This document shows, one piece after another, positions 17,460 through 26,264 of a DNA stretch of 64,000 bases. Location of the stretch: positions 62,001-126,000 of the forward strand of contig NZ_CP166625.1 of assembly GCF_041320595.1 (NCBI RefSeq). Reading direction: 5' to 3'. The stretch's first letter is position 1. Each line of letters begins with the position of its first letter. The notes under the pieces are model-generated. The model was not told the DNA's origin and ran no database searches. It saw only the letters and a list, made by a program, of their open reading frames with translations. The position numbers were made by a program, and so were the translations under genes. This stretch comes from Pleomorphomonas sp. PLEO (GTDB taxonomy: Bacteria > Pseudomonadota > Alphaproteobacteria > Rhizobiales > Pleomorphomonadaceae).

Positions 17460-18542
17460 TTGCCGCCGGCTCCAGGGAAGAAGACGACGATCTATGATCT
17501 GTCGAAATTGTCGGGCTCGTCGCCATCGACCGTCAGTGCCGTTCTCAACGGCACCTGGCGACAAAGGCGCATCAAGGAAGCCACTGCCGAGCTCATCAAG
17601 AAGCTGGCGGAGGAAAACCAATACAGCGCCAATCGTCAGGCACGCGGCCTCAGAAATTCACTCTCGGGGCTGATCGGCCTCCTGTTGCCAATCTACGATT
17701 TTCACCACTTCTCATCGATAGCCCAAGCGTTCGAACTCAGAGCCCGTCGACGCGGTCTCTGCCCCGTCGTCGTATCTACCCACCGCGATCCGGCCGAGGA
17801 GCGGGCGAGCGCCGAGCATCTCATCTCCTACTCTATCGATGCGCTGTTTGTTTGCGGTGCCGCCGATCCGGATGGCGTCCACGAGGTGTGCAAGGCTTCC
17901 GGTGTACGGCACATCAATCTCGATCTGCCTGGCACGCTCGCTCCGTCGGTAGTTTCCGACAACTACGGCGGCGCACGGGTGCTGACTGAAGCGCTGATCA
18001 ACGCCTTTCCGGCCGACGCGCCTCTGACGGCGGATGAATTGATCCTGATCGGCGGCCGTGAAGATGACGCAACGCGTGCGCGTATACGTGCCTTTCACGA
18101 CGTCAGGGCGACCAGATTCGGCGATTCCGCGACCCAAGCCGTCGATCTCATCGGTTATTCGGCTCGCAACGCCAAGATTGCTTTCGAGCGGCACTTTCAA
18201 GAGCGCGGCCGCCTGCCGCGCGCCGTGTTCATCAATTCGGCAATCAATTTCGAAGGCTTCCTGCGCTTTCTGACCGATCACCGCGGCGATGACTTCTCAG
18301 GACAGGTGATCGGTTGCTTCGACTACGTTCCGTTCGCGAGCTTCCTGTCCTTTCCGGTCATCATGATTCGCCAGGATGCCGAGCGCATGGTCGCCAAAGC
18401 GTTCGAGCTTCTGGACCGGCCGCACGAGGCCCCGAACGTTTTTGTCATTCCGCCGCAACTCGTGCCGCCACGGACCGCCCTGACCGGTCCGCTCGACGAA
18501 CTGGACTTCCCCAGCGACGATCCGCGCGAAGGCGCCTTGTAA
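17460..18542 (+). CDS. LacI-family transcriptional regulator
   Basis: A 360-residue repressor. Residues about 8-60 are the LacI helix-turn-helix and hinge (TTIYDLSKLSGSSPSTVSAV, then ANRQARGLRNSLSGLIGLLLP), and the remainder is a periplasmic-binding-protein-like effector domain. It is divergent from the transporter and upstream of the epimerase, so it probably represses both and responds to the imported sugar or its phosphate. The start is TTG 17460: AAGGAGG at 17448-17454 is spaced 5 bases from it. An ATG at 17455 follows that site directly and is in the wrong frame. Confidence 0.9.
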   Translation: MPPAPGKKTTIYDLSKLSGSSPSTVSAVLNGTWRQRRIKEATAELIKKLAEENQYSANRQARGLRNSLSGLIGLLLPIYDFHHFSSIAQAFELRARRRGLCPVVVSTHRDPAEERASAEHLISYSIDALFVCGAADPDGVHEVCKASGVRHINLDLPGTLAPSVVSDNYGGARVLTEALINAFPADAPLTADELILIGGREDDATRARIRAFHDVRATRFGDSATQAVDLIGYSARNAKIAFERHFQERGRLPRAVFINSAINFEGFLRFLTDHRGDDFSGQVIGCFDYVPFASFLSFPVIMIRQDAERMVAKAFELLDRPHEAPNVFVIPPQLVPPRTALTGPLDELDFPSDDPREGAL

Positions 18543-18635
18543 CTCGGCGGGCGGGGGCTTGGGAGGGAGCCCGGAGACAATCGCAATTCGCCCTGGTGGG
18601 GAGGAAAACCGGGGTGGCAAATCAGGAGGAGAGCC

Positions 18636-19568
18636 ATGAACGATCAACATCCCCGCTGCCGCTTTGGCCTGCATGCCGGGCTTTGGACCTTTGACTGGAC
18701 CCGGGAGGCCGCCGAACGGGTATTGCCGGAAGCGGCCGACTACGCGATCGAGGTACTGGAGATCCCGATCGGTGAGGTGGAGCGCATCGACGCCCCCCAT
18801 ACCCGAGCACTCTGCGAGCGCCATGGCATCGAACCTACGGCCTCGCTCTGCTTGCCCGAAGGGGCGGCCGCGGCGCTCCATCCCGACCGGGCTAGCGCGG
18901 TGCTGCTGCGCGCGCTCGAAACCGCTCATGCGCTGGGAAGCAGGATTCTGACCGGTGTGACCTACACCACGCTCAACTGGCGTTCCGGGGCGCTACCGAC
19001 GGAGATGGAATACGCCAATATCGTAAGGGCGCTGAAGCCAGTGGCCCGCAAGGCCAGGGAATGGGACATGCTGGTCGGCCTGGAGCCGTGCAACCGCTAC
19101 GAAACCCACCTTCTGAACACCGGCGCCCAGGCCGCCGCCCTGATCGACCGTCTCGACGAGCCCAACGTTTTCATTCACCTCGACAGCTATCACATGCATG
19201 TCGAGGAACATGGTCTCGGTGCCGGCGTGCGCGCAGCCGGCGAACGCTTTCAGTATGTGCATCTGTCCGAAAGCGACCGTGGCCTGCCCGGGTCTGGCAA
19301 TCTCGACTGGGGCGACCTCTTCCGCTCCATGGCCGAGGCGGGCTTTTCCGGTTATCTCATCGGCGAGATATTCGCACCGTCAACGCCGACCATCGCCGCC
19401 GCCCTCAATATCTGGCAGGGCGGAGTACCAAGCCGGCTCGACGTGCTGGAAAAGGGGGTGCCTTTCCTGAAGGCATTGGCCCGGCAGCACGGCCTCATAC
19501 CGTCACCTGCTCCATTTCATCATCGGGTAGATGACCGGCGCGCCCGCGATAGAACTGAATTGTCCTAG
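18636..19568 (+). CDS. Ketose 3-epimerase-like TIM-barrel protein (D-allulose/D-tagatose 3-epimerase family)
   Basis: A 310-residue xylose-isomerase-like TIM barrel. The four metal ligands of ketose 3-epimerases can be picked out: Glu in VGLEPCNRYETH, Asp in HLDSYHMHVEE, His in YVHLSESDRG and Glu in LIGEIF. The enzyme should exchange configuration at C3 of a ketose such as D-fructose/D-allulose or a pentulose. AGGAGGAGA precedes ATG 18636. About 25 residues after LARQHGLI are rich in Arg/Asp and look like a non-family tail. It follows the LacI gene by 93 bases. With an importer and a ribokinase nearby, a catabolic role for a rare sugar is likely; substrate is unknown. Confidence 0.82.
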   Translation: MNDQHPRCRFGLHAGLWTFDWTREAAERVLPEAADYAIEVLEIPIGEVERIDAPHTRALCERHGIEPTASLCLPEGAAAALHPDRASAVLLRALETAHALGSRILTGVTYTTLNWRSGALPTEMEYANIVRALKPVARKAREWDMLVGLEPCNRYETHLLNTGAQAAALIDRLDEPNVFIHLDSYHMHVEEHGLGAGVRAAGERFQYVHLSESDRGLPGSGNLDWGDLFRSMAEAGFSGYLIGEIFAPSTPTIAAALNIWQGGVPSRLDVLEKGVPFLKALARQHGLIPSPAPFHHRVDDRRARDRTELS

Positions 19569-19645
19569 CCGGGTTATGACATGCCGTGGCGGCAAGCACC
19601 TGCAAGCGCGCCACCCTGCCGCCCGTTTGATCCGACGCTGGCATG

Positions 19646-19669
19646 AGGCCACGGGAGACCGTGGCCTTT
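19646..19669. terminator. Palindromic terminator, right boundary of the sugar locus
   Basis: Stem AGGCCACGG/CCGTGGCCT with a GAGA tetraloop, followed by TT, between the convergent epimerase and mepA genes. It is identical over 24 bases to the terminator at 11629-11652 at the other end of the sugar locus. Confidence 0.85.
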
Positions 19670-19673
19670 GCCG

Positions 19674-20528
19674 TTACTTCGCCACCAGCACCTGAGAACA
19701 CTCCGGCGGCAGATCCTTCAAGGTGATCTCGGGTGGCGGTGGCTTGGGCTTTGAAGGCTTTGTCGGTTTGGGAGGCGGCGGCGCATACCAGCTCTGGAGT
19801 TCGGCTCCACAACCGTCGCCAGACGGTGGTTCGGTCTGGGGCTTGCAGGTTGGCGAGTTACGAGGGCAGGCGATGCGGACGTGGAAGTGGTAATCGTGCC
19901 CCCACCACGGGCGTACCTTTGAGAGCCAGCGGCGGTCGCCTGTCGCCTGTTCGCAAAGCGCTTTCTTGATGGCGCGGTTGACGAAGATACGCTCCACCTC
20001 CGGCTGCTTGGCCGTCAGGCGAATGATGTTGAATTGCCGGTCCGAGAATTTTTTCGGGTCGACGGTGAGCGTGTTGGGAGCCAGCATCGACACGGCGCTG
20101 ACCCGCTCGCGTTCATCGTAGGAAAATTCGCGCTTCGGCATCGGTGTCAGCCAAATATCGGCATCGAGCCCGATCTGGTGGCTGGCATGCCCCGACGCCA
20201 TGGGACCGCCGCGTGGCTGGGACATGTCGCCGACGAGAAGGCCGTTCCAGCCAGCCGCCGGCGCCTTGGCAGCCAGGTGTTCGAGAAAAGAAACCAGCGC
20301 TGGATTGCCCCAGTTGCGATTGCGCGACAGGCGCATCACCTGCCACGTTGGGCCGTTGACCGGTAGGAGCGCCGCGCCGGCAAGACAGCCGCGCGCGTAG
20401 GCCCCGATCGAGCGGGCGCTGAGCGGCGCGGGATCGGCCACGGCACCGAATAGCTGCTTGGCCGGCGTTTCGGCGGCGGCTGGCAGCACCGCGGCGAGAA
20501 GGAAGAGGACGGCGAGGCGACAGGACAT
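19674..20528 (-). CDS. mepA: Penicillin-insensitive murein endopeptidase
   Basis: A periplasmic LAS-type zinc peptidase that cuts peptide cross-links in peptidoglycan. The 284-residue protein has a signal peptide (1-19, MSCRLAVLFLLAAVLPAAA), the zinc-binding motif SGHASHQIGLDADIWL (His and Asp ligands) and WWGHDYHFHVR with the catalytic/ligand histidines. Cys residues in the C-terminal half are expected to form disulfides. After about residue 240 a proline/lysine-rich linker (PPPPKPTKPSKPKPPPP) leads to a short tail, which may be surface- or wall-exposed. It is followed by the GT-C gene upstream, not obviously coupled. Confidence 0.93.
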   Translation of the reverse strand: MSCRLAVLFLLAAVLPAAAETPAKQLFGAVADPAPLSARSIGAYARGCLAGAALLPVNGPTWQVMRLSRNRNWGNPALVSFLEHLAAKAPAAGWNGLLVGDMSQPRGGPMASGHASHQIGLDADIWLTPMPKREFSYDERERVSAVSMLAPNTLTVDPKKFSDRQFNIIRLTAKQPEVERIFVNRAIKKALCEQATGDRRWLSKVRPWWGHDYHFHVRIACPRNSPTCKPQTEPPSGDGCGAELQSWYAPPPPKPTKPSKPKPPPPEITLKDLPPECSQVLVAK

Positions 20529-20640
20529 AGGACCATTCCGGGATCAATCACCCGCTCATGCTGCGCCCTGCCGGATTAACCGGAGATTAACCAGCACGAG
20601 CAGAGCGCATTGGCGATGTTCTCAGGATCGGCACCGCGCC

Positions 20641-22514
20641 CTAATCGGGGATCGAAGGTCGCAGCCGCAACACCGGCAGCGAACCGGTGATATCGAGACC
20701 AGATGGTTTCGCCGAAAAGACCATGCCTGCGGAACCCGAAGCGACTTCGGCGAGCCAGGGGGGCGCACGCCCTCGATCAGACGGGCGGCGAGCCCCTGCG
20801 GGGCCCGGGCGGCCATCTGCTGAAGCTCGGCATCGCCGGTACAGGTGGCCAGATAGGTAGCTCCCGTTGCCTGGAAGGCGGCCTCCGGATCGGCTGCGGT
20901 GAAGACGGCGTCAACCGCGAGAATGCCGTGAGCGTCGCGATGATAGGGCGCTGCCAGCACGGTGTGCGGCGTCGCCTTGAGCAAGAAGGACCCGAAGTTC
21001 GAGGTTGCAACAACGAGACCCGGTACGCGAGCCCCAAGCACTTTGCCGAAAAAGGCGCGGCAGTCGGTCATGTTTGCCTCTTCGGCGGCGCTTGTATCAG
21101 GGCGGGCGGTGAAGCGGCCGGTCGCCATGACCAGAAGCGCCCACACCATCGGCACTGCGAAGAGCCAAGCCCAGCGCCGGGCCACCGAACGTGCATCATC
21201 CTGTCCGGCGGTCGCCTTGACGGCCAAGGAGGCGATAACGCCGACCGCCGCCGAGGCAACGATCTGCGCACCGACAAGGGCCCGCAACTGCAGCGCCCCA
21301 AGCAATACGGATCCCCCGAGGATGGACAGCACGACGGCAAAGGCCGGACGATCAACGGACGGCATGCGGCGAAGCGCCAGCAGACCAAGCACGAAGGCGG
21401 CAAATGGTGCGATGTAGAGCGGCGGCACCAACTCCGGTCGCCCCTTAAGCGTGGCGAGAAGGCCCTGCGCCTCGGAGACACGATCGAGCCAGATCGACCG
21501 GATCGCGGGATCGACCCCGCCATACGGTCCGGCGAGGCAGGTCGGGAACAACACGGCGCCAATCGCCACCAGGATGCAGGCAACGGCAATCAGTGCACCG
21601 CCACGCATCAGCAGACCGGGTACGCCATCGTTGTGGCCCCGCACCATCGCAGCCAGGGCAATTACGGCGCCGCCGCCAATGAAAACCGGGGTCAAATAAG
21701 CGAAAGAAAGCGCATCACAGGCTGGCACCAACCAGCGTGACGGTGGAATAGTCGCGACGACGGCGAACAATGTGCCGGCCATCAGCGCGCCGGTGAACAG
21801 AACAAGGCCACGCCGCCAGCGATCGGCGTCGATGATCCAGGCGATTGAGAGGCCCAAGATCGCCAGGAGAACGGCGAGCAATGTCTCCATGCCCACCGCA
21901 AGACTGAAGGCCGCCGCGGCGCCGGCGGCAAGCGGCCAGCGGCGGGGGCCATCGGCACGCACCAGCCCCATCAGCATCGAGGCGATCAGTACGGCCTGAA
22001 TGTTGTGATGATCGAGGTCGCCCGGCTCGAAGACGCCTTTTACCTGTGGCGACAGGAAGATCATCAGCAGCGTGACGAGGCGAGCTATGTCGCCACCGAA
22101 GCGACCAGCCGCCGAGGCCAAGGCAAAGGCGAAGGGAATCACTAGCAACACAGGCCAGAGATTGGCGGCGAACAGCTCGGCACCTGCGCGGCCCACAAAT
22201 GGGCTTGCCGCGAGAATTATCGTTGCGATCGGCAGGTCGACCAGGCGCGACCAGTGCATCAGCACGCCAGCCGGAGGGTCAAGGCGATACTGGGTCAGAT
22301 CGAACCAGCCCTGGCCGGCGAGCAGGTCGCGCACTTCGACAAGGCGCATCATGGAATCGGGATCGCTCCAACCAGGCCCAAGATCAGCCAGCCGGTTGAC
22401 GACGATAAGCCCGGCCACAAGCAATCCCAACGCTATGGCGAAGAGGAGGCGAGCGCGCGAGCCTAATCCAGAGAAAACGAGCGGGGCGCGAAAGACGCCT
22501 TGTTTGGAATTCAT
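20641..22514 (-). CDS. GT-C-fold membrane glycosyltransferase-like protein (STT3-like), frameshift near the C-terminus
   Basis: A polytopic inner-membrane protein, 624 residues if one base is restored. It has a first membrane span, then a periplasmic loop with SDPDSMMRLVEVRDLLAG, a D-x-D motif as in GT-C enzymes such as oligosaccharyltransferases, a second acidic motif FEPGDLDHHNIQ, about a dozen spans, and a soluble C-terminal part. After IEGVRPP the frame degenerates into Arg/Cys-rich residues and stops at 20622. Adding one C to the coding-strand run of six (20758-20763) gives PPWLAEVASGSAGMVFSA...LRPSIPD with a stop at 20641-20643, which looks real. Start ATG 22514 is preferred to a GTG at 22553. 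Donor and acceptor are unknown; a polyprenol-phosphate sugar made by the divergent GT2 is plausible. Confidence 0.72.
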
Positions 22515-22602
22515 TGACCAAAACCGACGACAGGAAGTGGGAAAGACCGGCACCCACGGAGCGTCGTTAGCTTTGCCTTAACACGATGGATAAAAGGTAA
22601 AG

Positions 22603-23712
22603 GTGGCACGCCGCCAACCGCGGCCTGCCCCCCTTCGGATGGCCTTAATGACCGCAAGCGAGACCGCAACCGACGTCGCCCCCGCTTTTGCGGACCTCGA
22701 CATCGCCGTTGTGCTGCCCTGTTACAACGAAGGGGCGACGGTCGGCGCCGTCGTCCGCGACTTTCGCGCGGCGCTGCCCCAGGCGCGAATCTGCGTCTTC
22801 GACAACAACTCCTCCGACCGTACCGCCATTGAGGCGCGCATTGCCGGTGCCGAGGTGATCCGCGAGGGCCGGCAGGGCAAGGGCCATGTGGTCCGGCGCA
22901 TGTTTGCCGACATCGACGCCGACATCTACGTCATGGCCGACGGCGACGGTACCTATGATCCGCGCGACGCCGTCGATCTCGTGCGCGCGCTGGTCACCGA
23001 GCGGGCCGACATGGCGGTCGGCGTTCGTCGCAACGTCACCGTCGATGCCGGTCGCTCCGGCCACGCCTTTGGAAATCGTCTGTTCAACGGCCTCTATCGG
23101 CGTCTGTTCGGCCCCGACTTCACCGACGTGTTCTCCGGCTACCGCGCGTTCACACGGCGCTTCGTCAAGAGCTTCCCCGCCGTATCGCACGGCTTCGAGA
23201 TCGAGACGGAAATGGCCGTGCACGCCGGGCAGCTCCACATTCCCACTGTCGAGCTGCCGCTCGATTATGGCCGCCGCGTCGAGGGTGCGCCGTCCAAGCT
23301 ACGAACCTTCCGCGATGGCTTCCGCATTCTGATGATGTTCGCTATGCTGGTGAAGGAAACGCGACCGAGCCTGTTCTTCGGTGTGTTCTCCGGCCTGTTC
23401 GCCGCAACCTCGATCGTCCTCGCCGTGCCTATTTTTGCGACCTATGTCGAGACCGGTCTGGTCCCGCGCTTGCCTACGGCGGTGCTGTCAACCGGTCTTA
23501 TGATCCTGGCGGCATTGCTCGCCACGGCCGGCCTTGTCCTCGACAGTCTCGCGCGAGCGCGGGTCGAGCAGAAACGCATCCTCTATCTCTCCATTCCGGC
23601 GCTGAAACGCCCGGAGGAAGCGGCCAGGGTGGAAACGAAAGCAAATCTCGCGGCTCTCCGCGAACTCCTGCGCCAGCTTGGCGCGCAGTCCGACCGTCGC
23701 AAGGCCGGCTGA
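22603..23712 (+). CDS. GT2 glycosyltransferase (polyprenol-phosphate sugar synthase type)
   Basis: A 369-residue GT-A/GT2 enzyme with IAVVLPCYNEGATVGAVVRDF at the N-terminus, the donor-binding VMADGDGTYDP (D-x-D) and SHGFEIETEMAVHA, followed by two C-terminal membrane spans (about 265-285 and 300-325). This architecture matches dolichol/undecaprenol-phosphate sugar synthases. Start is uncertain: GTG 22603 has AAAGG upstream; ATG 22639 and 22648 also fit the homologous core. Its TGA (23710-23712) is two bases before the ATG of the gtrA-like gene, so the two are coupled, and it is divergent from the GT-C gene. Confidence 0.85.
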   Translation: MARRQPRPAPLRMALMTASETATDVAPAFADLDIAVVLPCYNEGATVGAVVRDFRAALPQARICVFDNNSSDRTAIEARIAGAEVIREGRQGKGHVVRRMFADIDADIYVMADGDGTYDPRDAVDLVRALVTERADMAVGVRRNVTVDAGRSGHAFGNRLFNGLYRRLFGPDFTDVFSGYRAFTRRFVKSFPAVSHGFEIETEMAVHAGQLHIPTVELPLDYGRRVEGAPSKLRTFRDGFRILMMFAMLVKETRPSLFFGVFSGLFAATSIVLAVPIFATYVETGLVPRLPTAVLSTGLMILAALLATAGLVLDSLARARVEQKRILYLSIPALKRPEEAARVETKANLAALRELLRQLGAQSDRRKAG

Positions 23713-23713
23713 C

Positions 23714-24116
23714 ATGGTCTTCCCCCCCCAGGCGACTCGTCGGCTTCGCGCTGGCCGGCTTCAGTGGCTTCTTCGTCGACGCCGGACTGACCGAGGCGCT
23801 CGCCGGTTTCGGCGTCAGCCCCTATATCGGCCGCGTGTTCGCGGTGGCCGTCGCCATTGCCGTCACCTACACGATCAACCACAACTTCACATGGAGAGAG
23901 CGACGCGCTCCCGTGCCAGGGCGCCGGACGCGCTACGTCGCGGTCTCGCTCGCCTCGATTGTCGTCAACTACTTGACCTTCGCGGCCGCCCTCGCGGTCA
24001 TATCCGGCCTTCGACCGGTCATCGCGGTGGCAGCCGGCACGGGTGTCGGCATGGTGATGAATTTCGTCGGCTATTCGCGTCTGGTCTTCAGAGACGGCAA
24101 AGATCAGGCGGCGTAG
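23714..24116 (+). CDS. GtrA-like membrane protein, interrupted by a frameshift in a C8 tract
   Basis: A small four-span GtrA-family protein, usually proposed to flip polyprenol-linked sugars. After the C-run the frame reads RRLVGFALAGFSGFFVDAGL, GVSPYIGRVFAVAVAIAVTY, INHNFTWRERR (conserved N-x-x-W/F region) and MNFVGYSRLVFRDGK. The coupled ATG at 23714 starts MVFPP and then needs one C fewer than the eight at 23722-23729 to enter that frame, giving 133 residues. As sequenced, only an internal GTG at 23835 could yield a truncated protein. The 3' end overlaps olsB by 13 bases convergently. Confidence 0.75.
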
Positions 24117-24979
24117 CGACTGGCGCCAGCGCCGTAATAACGAACATAGCGCTCGGAAATACGGTCGACCGGCAGCACGATCATCACATCGGTGGTGCCG
24201 AACGGACGGTCGACGACGGCGCCGCGGCCGACCATGGCGCCGAGCCGGAGATAGCCCTTGATCAGCGGCGGCATCCCGGCGAGCGCCGAGCGCATGTCCA
24301 CCGCCTCGATCGGCAGCCGGTTCATGGCAACGGCCCGCTCGGGCCGCGCTTCCACCAGCCAGTCGGTGTCGGCCGATGCATGATGGTGCAGGAAGGATAG
24401 CGGCAAGGCGAGCGCCTCGGGATCGGTGCCCTCAAAGGAGGCGCAGCCGATCATGGCGTCGATGCCGTGATTGAGCACATAGGCCCAGATGCCCTGCCAC
24501 AGCAGCTCGACGGTGCGCTTGCTGCGATAAGGCTTCATGACACAGGAACGGCCGAGTTCCAGAAACTCCAGGCCGGCATGCCGAGCGAGCAGTGGCTCGA
24601 TGGAAAATTCGCCTGCCGTGTAGAAGCCACGATGACGCTCGGCAACCTTCTGGCGCAGGAGACGGTAGGTGCCGACGATGCGCGGCCGCGCCTTGCGGAA
24701 CGGCCGGATCTCGACATCGTCGTGATCGACGACGAGCAGATGGTCGCAATAGCGGTCGAAGGCATCGACGTCGCGGCGGCGGAGAAAGGTGCGCGGATCG
24801 GCCGTCGCCTGCATCTCGCCGTAGAACACGCGGTAGCGCAACGCCTGGGCGGCGCGCACTTCGGCGGCAGAGCGCGCGAGCCGCACTTCGAGGGCACCGA
24901 TACGGCCGAGCGGCGCCCCCACCCCATCGGTCGTTTGCTTCCCGTAAGTCGCAGGGAAAGTGCCAGGAAGTCCGAACAT
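24104..24979 (-). CDS. olsB: Ornithine N-acyltransferase (lyso-ornithine lipid synthase)
   Basis: A 291-residue GNAT-fold enzyme that transfers a 3-hydroxy fatty acid from acyl carrier protein to the alpha-amino group of ornithine, the first step of ornithine-lipid synthesis. Landmarks are GALEVRLARSAAEVRAAQAL, LRYRVFYGEM, GTYRLLRQKVA, FLELGRSCV, YRSKRTVELLWQGIWAYV, MIGCASFEGTDP and PPLIKGYLRLGA. ATG 24979 has GGAGGG 7 bases upstream; in-frame ATGs at 25003 and 25012 are less likely. OlsA, the second acyltransferase, is not adjacent, although a plsC homologue lies at 38457. Upstream lies a PHO-box-like array. Confidence 0.9.
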   Translation of the reverse strand: MFGLPGTFPATYGKQTTDGVGAPLGRIGALEVRLARSAAEVRAAQALRYRVFYGEMQATADPRTFLRRRDVDAFDRYCDHLLVVDHDDVEIRPFRKARPRIVGTYRLLRQKVAERHRGFYTAGEFSIEPLLARHAGLEFLELGRSCVMKPYRSKRTVELLWQGIWAYVLNHGIDAMIGCASFEGTDPEALALPLSFLHHHASADTDWLVEARPERAVAMNRLPIEAVDMRSALAGMPPLIKGYLRLGAMVGRGAVVDRPFGTTDVMIVLPVDRISERYVRYYGAGASRYAA

Positions 24980-25028
24980 CGTGAGCCCTCCGCCAAAATG
25001 CATAGCCACCATCCCATCCTTGCCGCGA

Positions 25029-25061
25029 GGATAGTGACAATTCGCCGACGGTCATGTGACA
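25029..25061 (-). promoter_or_regulatory. PHO-box-like 11-bp repeat array upstream of olsB
   Basis: On the minus strand three consecutive 11-mers begin TGTCAC, CGTCGG and TGTCAC (25061 to 25029). PhoB sites are direct repeats of a TGTCA-type half-site at 11-bp spacing. In Sinorhizobium olsB is induced by phosphate starvation through PhoB, so the location fits. The middle repeat is weak. Confidence 0.45.
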
Positions 25062-25190
25062 TTTTGTTCATCGTTTGATTGTGGGCACAGCTCTTCCGGC
25101 GGTATCGCCGCTCAACGGCGGATACTTAATCAACGATTGAGAAGTCGCTGCTAAAACAAAAATTCCCGTGCGCTCGACCTCCAGGCCATC

Positions 25191-26264
25191 ATGACCGACC
25201 GCCTTGTCTCGCCCCTTTTGTCAATCGTCGTTCCCTGCTTCAACGAGGAGAGTGGAATCGATGAGTTTCTACGGCGCGCACTGCTCGCGGCAACAGCCGT
25301 GGCCGGGCAGAATTTCGAGATTATCGCTGTCGACGACGGCTCAACCGATGCCACTTGGGACATCATTTCCGCCCGATCGCGAGACCTGCCCAATCTCGTT
25401 GGCGTGCGCTTGATGCGCAACCATGGGCATCAGATCGCAGCCACTGCCGGCCTTTCGGTTGCTCGGGGTGAGCGCGTGTTGTTGATCGACGCCGACCTCC
25501 AGGACCCGCCCGAGCTTTTGCTCATGATGATGCCCACCATGGATCGAGGCGCCGACGTCGTCTATGGCCAACGCAGCCGCCGGGCCGGCGAAACACGTTT
25601 CAAGCTGGTGACCGCAGCCATATTCTATCGCCTTCTTGGCCGCCTGGCCTCCGTGCCCATTCCACGTGACACTGGCGACTTTCGGCTAATGAGCCGACGG
25701 GTCGTCGATATTCTGCTCGCGATGCCGGAGCGTGATCGCTTCATTCGCGGCATGGTCAGCTGGGTCGGCGGCCGTCAAGTGGCGCTGCCCTATGAGCGAG
25801 ACGCCCGCTTTGCCGGCGAAACAAAATATCCCTTACGCAAAATGGTCCGCTTCGCTCTGGATGCGATCACCAGCTTCTCAACCGCGCCGCTGCGGGCCGC
25901 CACTTGGGTTGGCTTCATTTCCGCCGCGATTGCGGTCGCTCTCGTGGTCTATACGCTGATTCAATGGTTTGCCGGCAATACAGTCGCCGGCTGGTCCAGC
26001 CTAATGGCGACAGTTGCCGGATTCTTTTCGATCCAGTTTATCGGCATGGGCATCATGGGCGAATATCTCAGCCGCCTCGTGGAGGAGGCAAAGCAGCGGC
26101 CGATGTTCATGGTCGATTGCATCAGCCGCGGCGGTGTCAGCCGGCCGCTGGATCTGCTAACCCCCAGTATGCATCCCTCGGAGCGGCGAGCTGCTGTGGA
26201 ACGGGCATTCGTGGGTGAAGCCGACCCCAATGCGCCGATTGCTCGGACTGCCATGCATGATTGA
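25191..26264 (+). CDS. GT2 glycosyltransferase, GtrB/ArnC-like (polyprenol-phosphate glycosyltransferase)
   Basis: A 357-residue enzyme expected to load a sugar onto undecaprenyl phosphate at the inner membrane face. It has LSIVVPCFNEESGIDEF, EIIAVDDGSTDATW, the donor motif LLIDADLQDPPEL and ETRFKLVTAAIFYRLL typical of GtrB/DPMS-type proteins. Two membrane spans lie at about 238-262 and 270-295, then GEYLSRLVEEAKQRP. The C-terminal tail is longer than usual. Its stop overlaps the next gene's ATG by 8 bases, so it and the polytopic protein work as a pair. Confidence 0.88.
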   Translation: MTDRLVSPLLSIVVPCFNEESGIDEFLRRALLAATAVAGQNFEIIAVDDGSTDATWDIISARSRDLPNLVGVRLMRNHGHQIAATAGLSVARGERVLLIDADLQDPPELLLMMMPTMDRGADVVYGQRSRRAGETRFKLVTAAIFYRLLGRLASVPIPRDTGDFRLMSRRVVDILLAMPERDRFIRGMVSWVGGRQVALPYERDARFAGETKYPLRKMVRFALDAITSFSTAPLRAATWVGFISAAIAVALVVYTLIQWFAGNTVAGWSSLMATVAGFFSIQFIGMGIMGEYLSRLVEEAKQRPMFMVDCISRGGVSRPLDLLTPSMHPSERRAAVERAFVGEADPNAPIARTAMHD

